Assembly: GCA_964645775.1 (NCBI GenBank)
Contig: CAZYBU010000054.1
Coordinates: 1-17,155 of the forward strand
From: CAZYBU01 sp964645775
Lineage (GTDB): Bacteria > Spirochaetota > UBA4802 > UBA5550
DNA length: 17,155 nucleotides
Reading direction: 5' to 3'
Under the pieces are notes generated by a model, which did no database searches, was not told the origin of the DNA, and saw only the letters and a list, made by a program, of their open reading frames with translations. The first letter of the stretch is position 1. The number at the start of each line of letters is the position of its first letter. This document shows positions 1-6,388 of the stretch, piece after piece. Made by a program: the position numbers and the translations under genes.

Positions 1-14
1 CCGTCCATGGACGG
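1..14. repeat. Perfect 14-bp palindrome at window edge
   Basis: CCGTCCATGGACGG reads the same on both strands. It lies at the left edge, so its full extent is unknown. It is followed by a stretch ending in TTGCAAATA (52-60), the same tail found after the two hairpin repeats downstream. It may be the remains of another unit of that repeat family, but this is inference. Confidence 0.5.
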
Positions 15-87
15 CGGCCACTCGGAGCTCGTCTTCCATGACTCGCTATTGTTGCAAATAATAAAGGATCATTTAAGGTGTGCTTAG

Positions 88-104
88 TCCCGATGAAATC
101 GGGA
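88..104. repeat. Small hairpin, 7-bp stem
   Basis: TCCCGAT (88-94) and ATCGGGA (98-104) are perfect inverted repeats around a GAA loop. The hairpin sits directly before the first GC-rich hairpin repeat at 113. No T-run follows, so I do not call it a terminator. It is probably part of the same interspersed repeat cluster. Confidence 0.55.
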
Positions 105-112
105 AGCCTGTC

Positions 113-156
113 CCGCCGAAGGCGGCGGAGTTAACGCGATTTTTTATTGCAAATAA
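113..156. repeat. GC-rich hairpin repeat, copy 1
   Basis: The unit starts with a hairpin (CCGCC - GAA - GGCGG, 113-125), runs through GGAGTTAACGCGATTTT and ends in ATTGCAAATA (146-155). Positions 113-143 are identical to 178-208 in copy 2; after that the copies differ by a small indel or substitution before the shared ATTGCAAATA tail. No coding potential is visible. The hairpin plus conserved tail resembles an extragenic palindromic repeat. Confidence 0.75.
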
Positions 157-177
157 AGCCGATGAATCATATCCCCG

Positions 178-220
178 CCGCCGAAGGCGGCGGAGTTAAC
201 GCGATTTTGATTGCAAATAC
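178..220. repeat. GC-rich hairpin repeat, copy 2
   Basis: This is the second copy of the unit at 113-156, offset by 65 bp. The hairpin (CCGCC - GAA - GGCGG, 178-190), the GTTAACGCGATTTT segment and the ATTGCAAATA tail (210-219) are all kept. With the degenerate TTGCAAATA at 52-60, the tail occurs three times in 170 bp, always in the same orientation. Confidence 0.75.
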
Positions 221-236
221 AGATAAAGAATAAATA

Positions 237-264
237 TTGATTAAAAGTTCCAATGAGCAATAAT
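237..264 (+). promoter_or_regulatory. Candidate sigma-70-type promoter for the reductase gene
   Basis: TTGATT (237-242) and AATAAT (259-264) are separated by 16 bp and match the -35 and -10 consensus at 4/6 and 5/6 positions. They lie about 95 bp upstream of the start at 361. The rest of 221-360 shows nothing else recognisable except a GGAGG ribosome binding site at 350-354. This is a pattern match only. Confidence 0.35.
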
Positions 265-360
265 GCTAACATTTACGGGCTCTGTGGTCAATTTTTATTC
301 CCGGCTTTCCCGTCGACTGAAAGACACAATCGATAATATTCGAAATTCCGGAGGATATGC

Positions 361-1488
361 ATGCCTGAAGAAGATAAAGCGTCTCTGGTCATAGCCGGAT
401 CCGGACCTTCCGGTGCCATGGCCGCCCTGGAGGCGGCCCGCCTGGGTGTGAAGGATATACTGATCGTAGACAGGTCAGATTTCCCCAGGACAAAACCGTG
501 CGCCGGGGGTATCGCCCCCTCGGCCGAATCTTTTCTGCGATCCGTGGGATATGAACGCCTCCTGGAGCTTGAGCCCTCGGGACTGATGTCGAGTATCCGT
601 TTTATCGGACCGGACGGCACGGAGAACGTGACCTCCAGCCGTTTGAAGGCCCGGGTCATAAATCGCAGGATCTTCGACACCGCCCTGCTAAACGAAGCGC
701 GAGGCCAGGGCGTCCGTTTTTCCTCCGGTTTTACCCTGCGGGATATTATAGTGGATAAGGGAGGCACCGTTCGAGGAATATCCGACGGGGAGAAAAGGAT
801 ATTTTCTAACCTTCTCATCGTGGCCACGGGAGGTCATAACCGTGAAATCCGTGAAAAATATTTCCCGGACCGGCGACCACTGAGGGTCATGACTTCTCGA
901 ATGGCCTGGTATGAGGGATTCGAGATACCTGAAGGCCGGATGGAGATGATCTTTGACCGGGAGCTGCTTCCCCATTACGGATGGGTCTTTCCGGAGGGTA
1001 ATGGAAAAGTCAATGTCGGTATCTGCCTCTTTCAGGACCGGTTACAGGGGAAAACCATTATACAGGCCTACGATGATTTTATTGAAAAATACTATTCGGA
1101 ACGAATCAGCTCCGCCCGTCAGATCGGCCAGGCGCTCTCCTATCCAATCAATACTTCATCTTCCGTCGGTAGCCTTTACCGGCCCGGCATGATGCTTACG
1201 GGGGAAGCGGGCCGTCTCTGCGATCCGGCCACGGCAGAAGGGATATCCTACGCTCTTGAAAGCGGTTACCTCGCTGCCCGGACCGCGAAAGAGGTCCTTT
1301 CCGGCGCGAGGCCTGATTATTCACACCTTGTCCGTTACCAGAGGGAGTGCCGAAAAAGCTTCAATCATCGGTTACGTCTCTCATCCCTCTTCCGTTTTTT
1401 CGTGACGACCCGGGTCTTTACGGCCCTTGTCCGTTTTGGTTCCACCTCAGCTGGAAAGAAGATTATGGACACACTCATGCCCACCTGA
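361..1488 (+). CDS. FAD-dependent oxidoreductase, geranylgeranyl reductase family
   Basis: A 375-residue flavoprotein. The N-terminal dinucleotide-binding motif GSGPSG (residues 13-18) is followed by an acidic residue, D37, at the end of the second strand. Next comes KPCAGG (45-50), which corresponds to the K-x-C-G-G-G signature of geranylgeranyl reductases. Further on, GEAGRLCDPATAEGI matches the second FAD-binding signature (usually GDAAGLVDPLTGEGI). Family members saturate isoprenoid double bonds in lipids, quinones or chlorophyll side chains, but some act on other substrates, so the reaction here is open. The start is well supported by GGAGG six bases before the ATG. The gene stands alone, with hairpin repeats upstream and an 80-130 bp gap downstream, so the neighbours do not help with its role. 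I see no signal peptide; it probably works at the inner face of the membrane (inference). Confidence 0.85.
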   Translation: MPEEDKASLVIAGSGPSGAMAALEAARLGVKDILIVDRSDFPRTKPCAGGIAPSAESFLRSVGYERLLELEPSGLMSSIRFIGPDGTENVTSSRLKARVINRRIFDTALLNEARGQGVRFSSGFTLRDIIVDKGGTVRGISDGEKRIFSNLLIVATGGHNREIREKYFPDRRPLRVMTSRMAWYEGFEIPEGRMEMIFDRELLPHYGWVFPEGNGKVNVGICLFQDRLQGKTIIQAYDDFIEKYYSERISSARQIGQALSYPINTSSSVGSLYRPGMMLTGEAGRLCDPATAEGISYALESGYLAARTAKEVLSGARPDYSHLVRYQRECRKSFNHRLRLSSLFRFFVTTRVFTALVRFGSTSAGKKIMDTLMPT

Positions 1489-1577
1489 TGAGCCTGAAGG
1501 GCAATTATTACATACAGGTAAAATTATTCTTCCCTGCCGGAATATCATATCACCCCCCTTGACGGTTTTCGCGTGAG

Positions 1578-1621
1578 GCCGCATGGTAAAGATGTTCCCT
1601 TCGGGTACTGTATCATGCGGC
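1578..1621. promoter_or_regulatory. Inverted repeat overlapping candidate start codon
   Basis: GCCGCATG (1578-1585) and CATGCGGC (1614-1621) are perfect 8-bp inverted repeats. Between them is an apical CCC-TTC-GGG hairpin (1598-1606) with partial pairing in between. The right arm contains the ATG at 1615 that I favour as the start of the next gene, so the folded RNA would mask that start. It could be a translational control element, an operator for a dimeric regulator, or chance. Confidence 0.4.
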
Positions 1622-2358
1622 AACGTACATGTGATTATCTTACACTCCTGATGGAGATTCATACACTGCTGAAGGCCTATCCCGGGGAGAGAGGCGCCTG
1701 GGAGGATATTCTTGCGCGTGTAATCCATAATACCGGCGCGAGGGTCGCCGCTCTCAGCCTCAAAGACTCCCGGGACCTCCCTTCAACCATAATCGAAGTC
1801 CATGACAGGGAGGAGGTATCCTGCCCCTCAATGGAGATTGTAAGGAAGGCTTTTGAAATTATCAGGGAAGGGGAGGAGTCTCTTCTGCTGCCCGATACCC
1901 GCAGGGACTCCCGTTTTCCCGGTACAGAGGATGAACCTCTTTCCCTGGTTGCCGTCTCTTTTTCGGGAGGATACCGGGAAGGCAGCCTGGCACTCTCCCT
2001 TCCCCGCAGCGGAGTGGGTGAACTTGTATCACTTCGATCCTTTCTCTGGATTCTGGTATCTCTTCTGTTTCCGCAAACAGGACATCAGGAGGAGGCGTCC
2101 GGGGTCTCAGTATTGAAGGATGATCCGCTTTTCCCGGAGAAGATGGTAAACAAATCGAAAGGGCACACTCTCGCGGACGAGATAGAGCAACTGGAACGGG
2201 AGCGTATCGTGGAAGCGCTGCGGGAAACAGGTGGTACTATTTCAAGGGCGGCCGACAGGCTCGGCCTCACGGAAAGGGTACTGGGTCTGCGCTTGAGGAA
2301 GTACCGTATTAATTACAGAACATTCCGGAGAAAGAGGGAACTACCTGATCATCTTTAA
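1615..2358 (+). CDS. GAF-like sensor with Fis-type DNA-binding domain, no AAA+ module
   Basis: About 247 residues from the ATG at 1615. Residues ~5-150 look like a GAF-type sensory domain: a long N-terminal helix, alternating strands, and the phrase LLLPDTRRDSRFPG, typical of GAF loops. Residues ~186-233 form a Fis/NtrC-type C-terminal helix-turn-helix (ERERIVEALRETGG, then ISRAADRLGLTERVLGLRLR), most like the NifA-type end. The central AAA+ domain that contacts sigma-54 is absent, so it cannot remodel sigma-54 holoenzyme by itself. It may bind enhancer-like DNA and modulate other regulators. Start choice is uncertain: GTG 1573, ATG 1615 and ATG 1651 are all in frame and none has a clear Shine-Dalgarno sequence. 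I prefer 1615 because it begins just before the predicted helix. rpoN lies 690 bp downstream. The 3' end overlaps the convergent gene by 18 bp. Confidence 0.65.
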   Translation: MRQRTCDYLTLLMEIHTLLKAYPGERGAWEDILARVIHNTGARVAALSLKDSRDLPSTIIEVHDREEVSCPSMEIVRKAFEIIREGEESLLLPDTRRDSRFPGTEDEPLSLVAVSFSGGYREGSLALSLPRSGVGELVSLRSFLWILVSLLFPQTGHQEEASGVSVLKDDPLFPEKMVNKSKGHTLADEIEQLERERIVEALRETGGTISRAADRLGLTERVLGLRLRKYRINYRTFRRKRELPDHL

Positions 2359-2880
2359 ATCGTGGAGAATGAGGGAGGTGGTCTTTTCAAAATCGAGGTC
2401 CACCTTGATCGGTTCCTCCATTATTTCGGAAAGGATCTCCGAGAATCGCTCCGTGATTTCGGTAATGGCGTTGGATTCCACCCATTGAATGATACTGACG
2501 GCTGTCGTAATATCAAGGGACAGCTTCATCCGGTAATTAATTCGTGTCATATCGCCGGGATCGGTATTCCTCAGCAGATCCGCGCGTTCGAAACGTTCCA
2601 GGAACAGCTTCCACTCGTTGAAGGGTTTGTTGGTCATTACGCTTGTATAGTCGGTAATCTTAATGTCGTTTAATATGGGCATATAAGAGACCGCGCTTAA
2701 AAAGCTGTAGAAAAAGCCGAAGATAGATTCCTCATTGTCTTCAAAACGGCCCTTGATGATTATAATGTCTCGAAATTCACCGTTAAGCATTTTTTTGGCT
2801 TTTTCAACGTCACCGTTGCAGTATTCTTCAGCCAGTTTCAACTTTTCAAAGTATTCTTTTGTCCCGTCGTTTATACTCAT
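2341..2880 (-). CDS. Uncharacterised 179-residue protein
   Basis: I do not recognise this protein. It begins MSINDGTKEYFEKLKLAEEY, is acidic with many charged helices and has no signal peptide or membrane segment, so it is probably cytoplasmic. An N-terminal part (~1-45) with GDVEKAKKMLNGEF looks like a small UBA-like three-helix motif. The middle (~38-125) alternates hydrophobic strands and helices (DIIIIKGRF; ESIFGFFYSFLSAVSY), and the end is helical (TEITERFSEILSEIMEE). Only weak Shine-Dalgarno complementarity (ACAGG) precedes the ATG. It is divergent from rpoN across a 165-bp gap and overlaps the convergent GAF-Fis gene by 18 bp. Codon use and composition look like its neighbours, apart from a somewhat AT-richer 5' half. 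A link to sigma-54 is suggested only by position. Confidence 0.75.
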   Translation of the reverse strand: MSINDGTKEYFEKLKLAEEYCNGDVEKAKKMLNGEFRDIIIIKGRFEDNEESIFGFFYSFLSAVSYMPILNDIKITDYTSVMTNKPFNEWKLFLERFERADLLRNTDPGDMTRINYRMKLSLDITTAVSIIQWVESNAITEITERFSEILSEIMEEPIKVDLDFEKTTSLILHDLKMIR

Positions 2881-2917
2881 CCTGTACCTGCCTGTTTCTG
2901 AGCCGGTTGATGGTTTA

Positions 2918-2947
2918 ATTGCATTCAGTATTACCGTTAATTGTCAA
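2918..2947 (-). promoter_or_regulatory. Candidate promoter for the uncharacterised minus-strand gene
   Basis: On the minus strand, a perfect TTGACA (2947-2942) is followed after 18 bp by TGCAAT (2923-2918), which matches 4/6 of the -10 consensus. It lies 38 bp upstream of the start at 2880. For the rpoN direction this 165-bp gap shows only weak matches (for example GATAAT at 2995-3000 with no good -35), so I make no call there. Confidence 0.4.
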
Positions 2948-3045
2948 GGTATTGATTGTTACAGGTGAAAGGTTTTTTTTATGGCTGGTGGAAAGATAAT
3001 GTAGTAATCTGGAAGAGAGACGATTGATCGTATTCGTGAGCCTCT

Positions 3046-4371
3046 ATGAGTTTAAAAATTGAGATCGGTCAACATCAGAGATATCAGCTCAATCAATCCC
3101 TGAGGCAGTACCTCGACCTGCTGGCCCTCCCTTTGCCTGACCTCTACGGGGTGATTCAGCGCGAACTCCAGGAAAACCCTGTTCTCTGCCTCGACTCTGC
3201 CGGGACCGAAGGGACTGCATTGAGGGGAGAGGATACCGATAACTATCGCATACACAACCGTGATGAAGACAGGTCCCCACCCCTTGAGGCGACTTCCCGG
3301 GTTAAATATTCCCTGAAAGAGCACCTGCTGGAACAGGCCAGGCTTTCCACGGACGACCGGGAAATCATGGATGCCATGGAGGAGGTTATCTTCTCCCTGG
3401 ATGAGTCCGGCTTTCTTTTACCCGGCACGGAGGGGAATGGTGAAACCTGGAAGAAAGCTGTTCGCCTGGTCCAACTCCTCGATCCCCAGGGGTGCGCCTC
3501 GGAAAATGTTCAGGAGTCCCTGCTGGTTCAGGCAGGATACCGGTATCCCGGGGAGAAACTGCTCGCCTTTATCCTTCGAGAGGCTTTCGACGATTATGAA
3601 CATCTCAGGTACCGGAACCTGGCGAAAATAACGGGTGAAAGTGAAGATGAGATACTTCGGGTCCTGACTCTTTCCCGGAACCTCTCTCCAAGGCCTGGAA
3701 ACGCCTTTTCCAGGGAAAGAACCGGCATGATTATACCGGAGATGGAAGTGATCTTCCGGGGAGACAAACCGATGGTGGTCATGAAGGACGATTGGATTCC
3801 CCGTATTACAATAGACCGGCACTATGAACAAATTGTACGAAAAAAAACAATTGAAAAAAAACAGCGGGACTATATTCAGGAGAAACTTCAGTCAGCACGT
3901 ATCCTTATCGGTAATATCCGACAGCGCCGGGAAACCCTGCGTCAAGTGGTCGAGGTAATCATTGACATGCAGAAGGATTTTCTGGTTTATGGCCCTGGAT
4001 ACATGAACCCTTTGACATATCGTGAGATAGCTGAAGTTACAGGATTCCATGTATCGACTATTGGCCGGGTAACAGCAGGTAAATACATACAGACGGTCCG
4101 GGGGACACTGAAACTGAGAGATTTTTTTGTTTCCCGGCTTTACGGAGATGAGAATATCTCATCGGAGAAGGTCAGGATGGCGATTATAGACATTCTTAAG
4201 GAGGAGCCGAAGGACCGTCCCTACAGGGATAGCGAGATTGTGAGGATGCTGGTGGAAGCGGGAATGAAGGTGGCGAGAAGAACCGTTGCCCGGTACCGCG
4301 AAGTGCTGGAGATACCGTCTTTTTCCAAAAGAAAACAAATCTATCGCATGAACGGGAGTTTTTTAAAATGA
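3046..4371 (+). CDS. rpoN: RNA polymerase sigma-54 factor
   Basis: A 441-residue sigma-54. Region I is at the N-terminus, with a glutamine- and leucine-rich start (IEIGQHQRYQLNQSLRQYL, then LPLPDLYGVIQRELQENPVL), the surface that meets AAA+ activators. An acidic linker follows (~50-80). The core-binding domain contains SLKEHLLEQ (~90) and LSPRPGNAF. The helix-turn-helix is at ~322-365 (YREIAEVTGFHVSTIGRVT). The RpoN box ARRTVARYRE (410-419) reads the -24 element. The protein is slightly short for the family but complete. Two small deviations: V for the usual E/D in the H-E-S-T-I segment, and TVRG for the usual TPRG. No strong Shine-Dalgarno sequence precedes ATG 3046. It is the first gene of a six-gene run, and its stop overlaps the hpf start by 4 bp (ATGA). 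Confidence 0.95.
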   Translation: MSLKIEIGQHQRYQLNQSLRQYLDLLALPLPDLYGVIQRELQENPVLCLDSAGTEGTALRGEDTDNYRIHNRDEDRSPPLEATSRVKYSLKEHLLEQARLSTDDREIMDAMEEVIFSLDESGFLLPGTEGNGETWKKAVRLVQLLDPQGCASENVQESLLVQAGYRYPGEKLLAFILREAFDDYEHLRYRNLAKITGESEDEILRVLTLSRNLSPRPGNAFSRERTGMIIPEMEVIFRGDKPMVVMKDDWIPRITIDRHYEQIVRKKTIEKKQRDYIQEKLQSARILIGNIRQRRETLRQVVEVIIDMQKDFLVYGPGYMNPLTYREIAEVTGFHVSTIGRVTAGKYIQTVRGTLKLRDFFVSRLYGDENISSEKVRMAIIDILKEEPKDRPYRDSEIVRMLVEAGMKVARRTVARYREVLEIPSFSKRKQIYRMNGSFLK

Positions 4372-5171
4372 AGATCGTGATTACCGGACGGAACATCAAG
4401 GTGACCGAGGATCAAAAGGAGTACGCCGAACGTAAAATCAGTAAACTGGAGAACTATTTCAACCAGGCCGTGGACGCTCATGTTATCCTCTATGTGGAAA
4501 AGCTGGACCACGCCGCTGAGGTCATTGTTAAAGGTGACGGAACCCAGTTCCATGGAAGAGAGAAGGCGAAGGATCTCTTTTCAGCTATCGATCTCCTCCT
4601 GGACAAGATGGAAAAGCAGATCGTACGGTACAAAGAGAAGCGTCAGCAGCACAGGGGAGCGGGGCCCAGTGAACCGATTAAACTTGATATTCCCCTCCAT
4701 GAAGGCCGGGACATCATCATCAATCAGGCCAGTTCCAAGCCTATGGACAGGATAGAGGCCTACCTGGAGATGAAGCAGGATAACTTCGATTTTCTTCTTT
4801 TCAAGGTCGGAATCTCGGAGGTTGAGGCGGAGGTCGATTATTCCAACAAAAACTACGCCGTTTTATACAAAACCTCTGACGGAATACGCCTCGTGGAGAT
4901 TCCCTTTGAAGCCATCCGGGAACATCATTTTGAATGCGAGAAATTTATTGAATATGATCTAATCGTTAAAAACGATTCTCCCGCCAATCCTGAAATTGAG
5001 TTCAGAATGCGGCCGGAATGCTTTATTGAGAAGAAAACGCTCCAGGAGGCCCTGGAAGAGACCGAATCCCGGGGAGATGACTTTCATATATTCTTCAATA
5101 TTGACAGCCAGTACTTTAATGTGATCTACCGGGAAGGAGACGAATACGAGGTAATGGTTCCGGCCTATTGA
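4368..5171 (+). CDS. hpf: Long ribosome hibernation promoting factor, extended C-terminus
   Basis: 267 residues. Residues 1-97 are a typical HPF/RaiA domain (starts MKIVITGRNIKVTEDQKEYA; later DLFSAIDLLLDKMEKQI) that binds the small-subunit decoding site and blocks translation in stationary or stressed cells. Long HPFs add one C-terminal dimerisation domain that pairs two 70S ribosomes into 100S dimers. Here the extension appears to hold two. Residues ~114-179 contain KPMDRIEAYLEMKQDNFDFL and end VEIP (176-179). Residues ~212-267 contain KKTLQEALEETESRGDDFHI and NVIYREGDEYEVMVP, and fit the canonical domain better. Usual long HPFs are about 180-200 residues, so this one is about 70 longer. 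The start overlaps the rpoN stop by 4 bp, implying translational coupling, and hprK begins 3 bp downstream. The HPF assignment is secure; the duplication is my reading by eye. Confidence 0.92.
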   Translation: MKIVITGRNIKVTEDQKEYAERKISKLENYFNQAVDAHVILYVEKLDHAAEVIVKGDGTQFHGREKAKDLFSAIDLLLDKMEKQIVRYKEKRQQHRGAGPSEPIKLDIPLHEGRDIIINQASSKPMDRIEAYLEMKQDNFDFLLFKVGISEVEAEVDYSNKNYAVLYKTSDGIRLVEIPFEAIREHHFECEKFIEYDLIVKNDSPANPEIEFRMRPECFIEKKTLQEALEETESRGDDFHIFFNIDSQYFNVIYREGDEYEVMVPAY

Positions 5172-5174
5172 TCC

Positions 5175-6128
5175 ATGGAAAGAAAGGTCTTAATCAGGGA
5201 TATTTTCAATGTCAGCGGCCGTATCGACCTGCAGCTTGATCTTGCTGCCGGGCGGAGAGGTATTGACCGGGAAATCCGGTATGGTGACATTAACCGGCCG
5301 GGTCTGACTCTGGCGGGATACATGGAACACTTTTCCCCTGACCGGATACAGATATTCGGATTGGGCGAAACATCCTTCCTGAAGCAGCAGACGGAGAGGG
5401 AACGAAAGGATATATACGAACGGTTTTTTTCTTTTCCGGTCCTCTGCTGTGTATTCACCCACGGAGTGGCCCCGGATGATGATTTCAGGGCCGTGGCCGA
5501 TAAAAAGGATATCCCTGTCTATGTAAGCCGCTGGGGGACGACCCGTTTTACCAGCCTCATTGTCCACGTGATGGATGAGGCCTTCTCACCCCGCATTAAT
5601 ATGCACGGTACCCTGGTTGATGTCTTCGGCCTCGGTGTGCTACTGCTGGGCAAAAGCAGCGTGGGGAAGAGTGAATGCGCCCTGGAACTGGTGGAACGCG
5701 GGCACCGGCTGGTGGCCGATGACATGGTGGTCATAAACAAGATTGACGAGTCCCTTCTCATGGGATCAGGTTCCCCCATCCTGCGTCATCACATGGAGAT
5801 ACGGGGGATCGGGATCATAAATATCCGCGATCTGTTCGGTATCCGGTCGATCCGTAACCGAAAACGGATAGAACTGGTCGCCCTCCTGGAGGAATGGGAC
5901 AACACAAAGGAATACGATCGGCTGGGTCTGGAGGAGACACATTATACCATAATGGATATAGAGATCCCCTATAACGTGGTACCGGTCCGGCCGGGAAGGA
6001 ATATCCCGATCATACTCGAGACCGCGGCCCTTAACCAGAGGCTTAAAAAACTGGGCGTCTTTTCGGCCCGGGAACTTGACACCAGGGTCCAGAACTGGAT
6101 AAACACACAGAAGGACAGCAATGATTGA
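5175..6128 (+). CDS. hprK: HPr kinase/phosphorylase
   Basis: 317 residues, usual length for the family. The Walker A loop GKSSVGKS is at 159-166, followed by ECALELVERGHRLVADD, a highly specific HprK stretch. H144 (MHG) precedes it, and the family signature RGIGIINIRDLFG follows. The enzyme phosphorylates HPr on Ser46 using ATP or pyrophosphate and reverses this by phosphorolysis, tying HPr to metabolic state. The fourth Walker position is S where most family members have G. The start lies 3 bp after the hpf stop, with no clear ribosome binding site, so it probably depends on coupling. Its last 8 bp overlap ptsH, its substrate's gene, a common pairing. No PTS sugar permease genes lie in the window, so it likely serves a regulatory HPr system (inference). 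Confidence 0.95.
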   Translation: MERKVLIRDIFNVSGRIDLQLDLAAGRRGIDREIRYGDINRPGLTLAGYMEHFSPDRIQIFGLGETSFLKQQTERERKDIYERFFSFPVLCCVFTHGVAPDDDFRAVADKKDIPVYVSRWGTTRFTSLIVHVMDEAFSPRINMHGTLVDVFGLGVLLLGKSSVGKSECALELVERGHRLVADDMVVINKIDESLLMGSGSPILRHHMEIRGIGIINIRDLFGIRSIRNRKRIELVALLEEWDNTKEYDRLGLEETHYTIMDIEIPYNVVPVRPGRNIPIILETAALNQRLKKLGVFSARELDTRVQNWINTQKDSND

Positions 6129-6387
6129 ACGTGAAGTGATAGTGACAAATGATTCCGGCCTGCATGCCCGGCCCGCCTCCATGCTGGTCAAGGAGGCCAT
6201 GAAGTACCCGTGTTCACTCTGGCTTGTGAAGGATGAGATCGAGGCGGATCTGAAATCGATTATGTCGATCCTCTCCCTTGCGGTCGTTGCCGGAAGCACG
6301 GTGATTATCCGGGCCGATGGCGAGAAGGAAGAAGAGGCCCTTGAGCATATCGTTAAGCTCGTTGAAAAGGAACTTACCCGGGATTGA
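6121..6387 (+). CDS. ptsH: HPr phosphocarrier protein
   Basis: 88 residues, the standard HPr size. The active-site motif GLHARPAS carries His15, the site phosphorylated by Enzyme I. Ser46 lies in LKSIMSILSLAV, the site used by HprK. Both residues fall at the canonical numbers. It is probably a small cytoplasmic regulator or carrier. It overlaps hprK by 8 bp, and the next gene starts 2 bp after its stop. No ptsI (Enzyme I) or EII gene is in this window, so whether it takes part in sugar uptake or only in regulation cannot be told from here. Confidence 0.96.
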   Translation: MIEREVIVTNDSGLHARPASMLVKEAMKYPCSLWLVKDEIEADLKSIMSILSLAVVAGSTVIIRADGEKEEEALEHIVKLVEKELTRD

Positions 6388-6388
6388 A

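Noticed and set aside
113..220. Possible CRISPR array
   Set aside because: Only two units with internal hairpins, no series of equal spacers, and no cas genes in the window.
288..827. Long minus-strand open frame opposite the reductase gene
   Set aside because: It lies antisense to a well-supported flavoprotein, is rich in Arg and Ser as expected for a shadow frame, and has no recognisable motif.
6317..6388. Upstream start for the UDG-like gene
   Set aside because: It would add 24 basic residues read out of frame inside ptsH; the ATG at 6389, 2 bp after the ptsH stop, fits the operon spacing.
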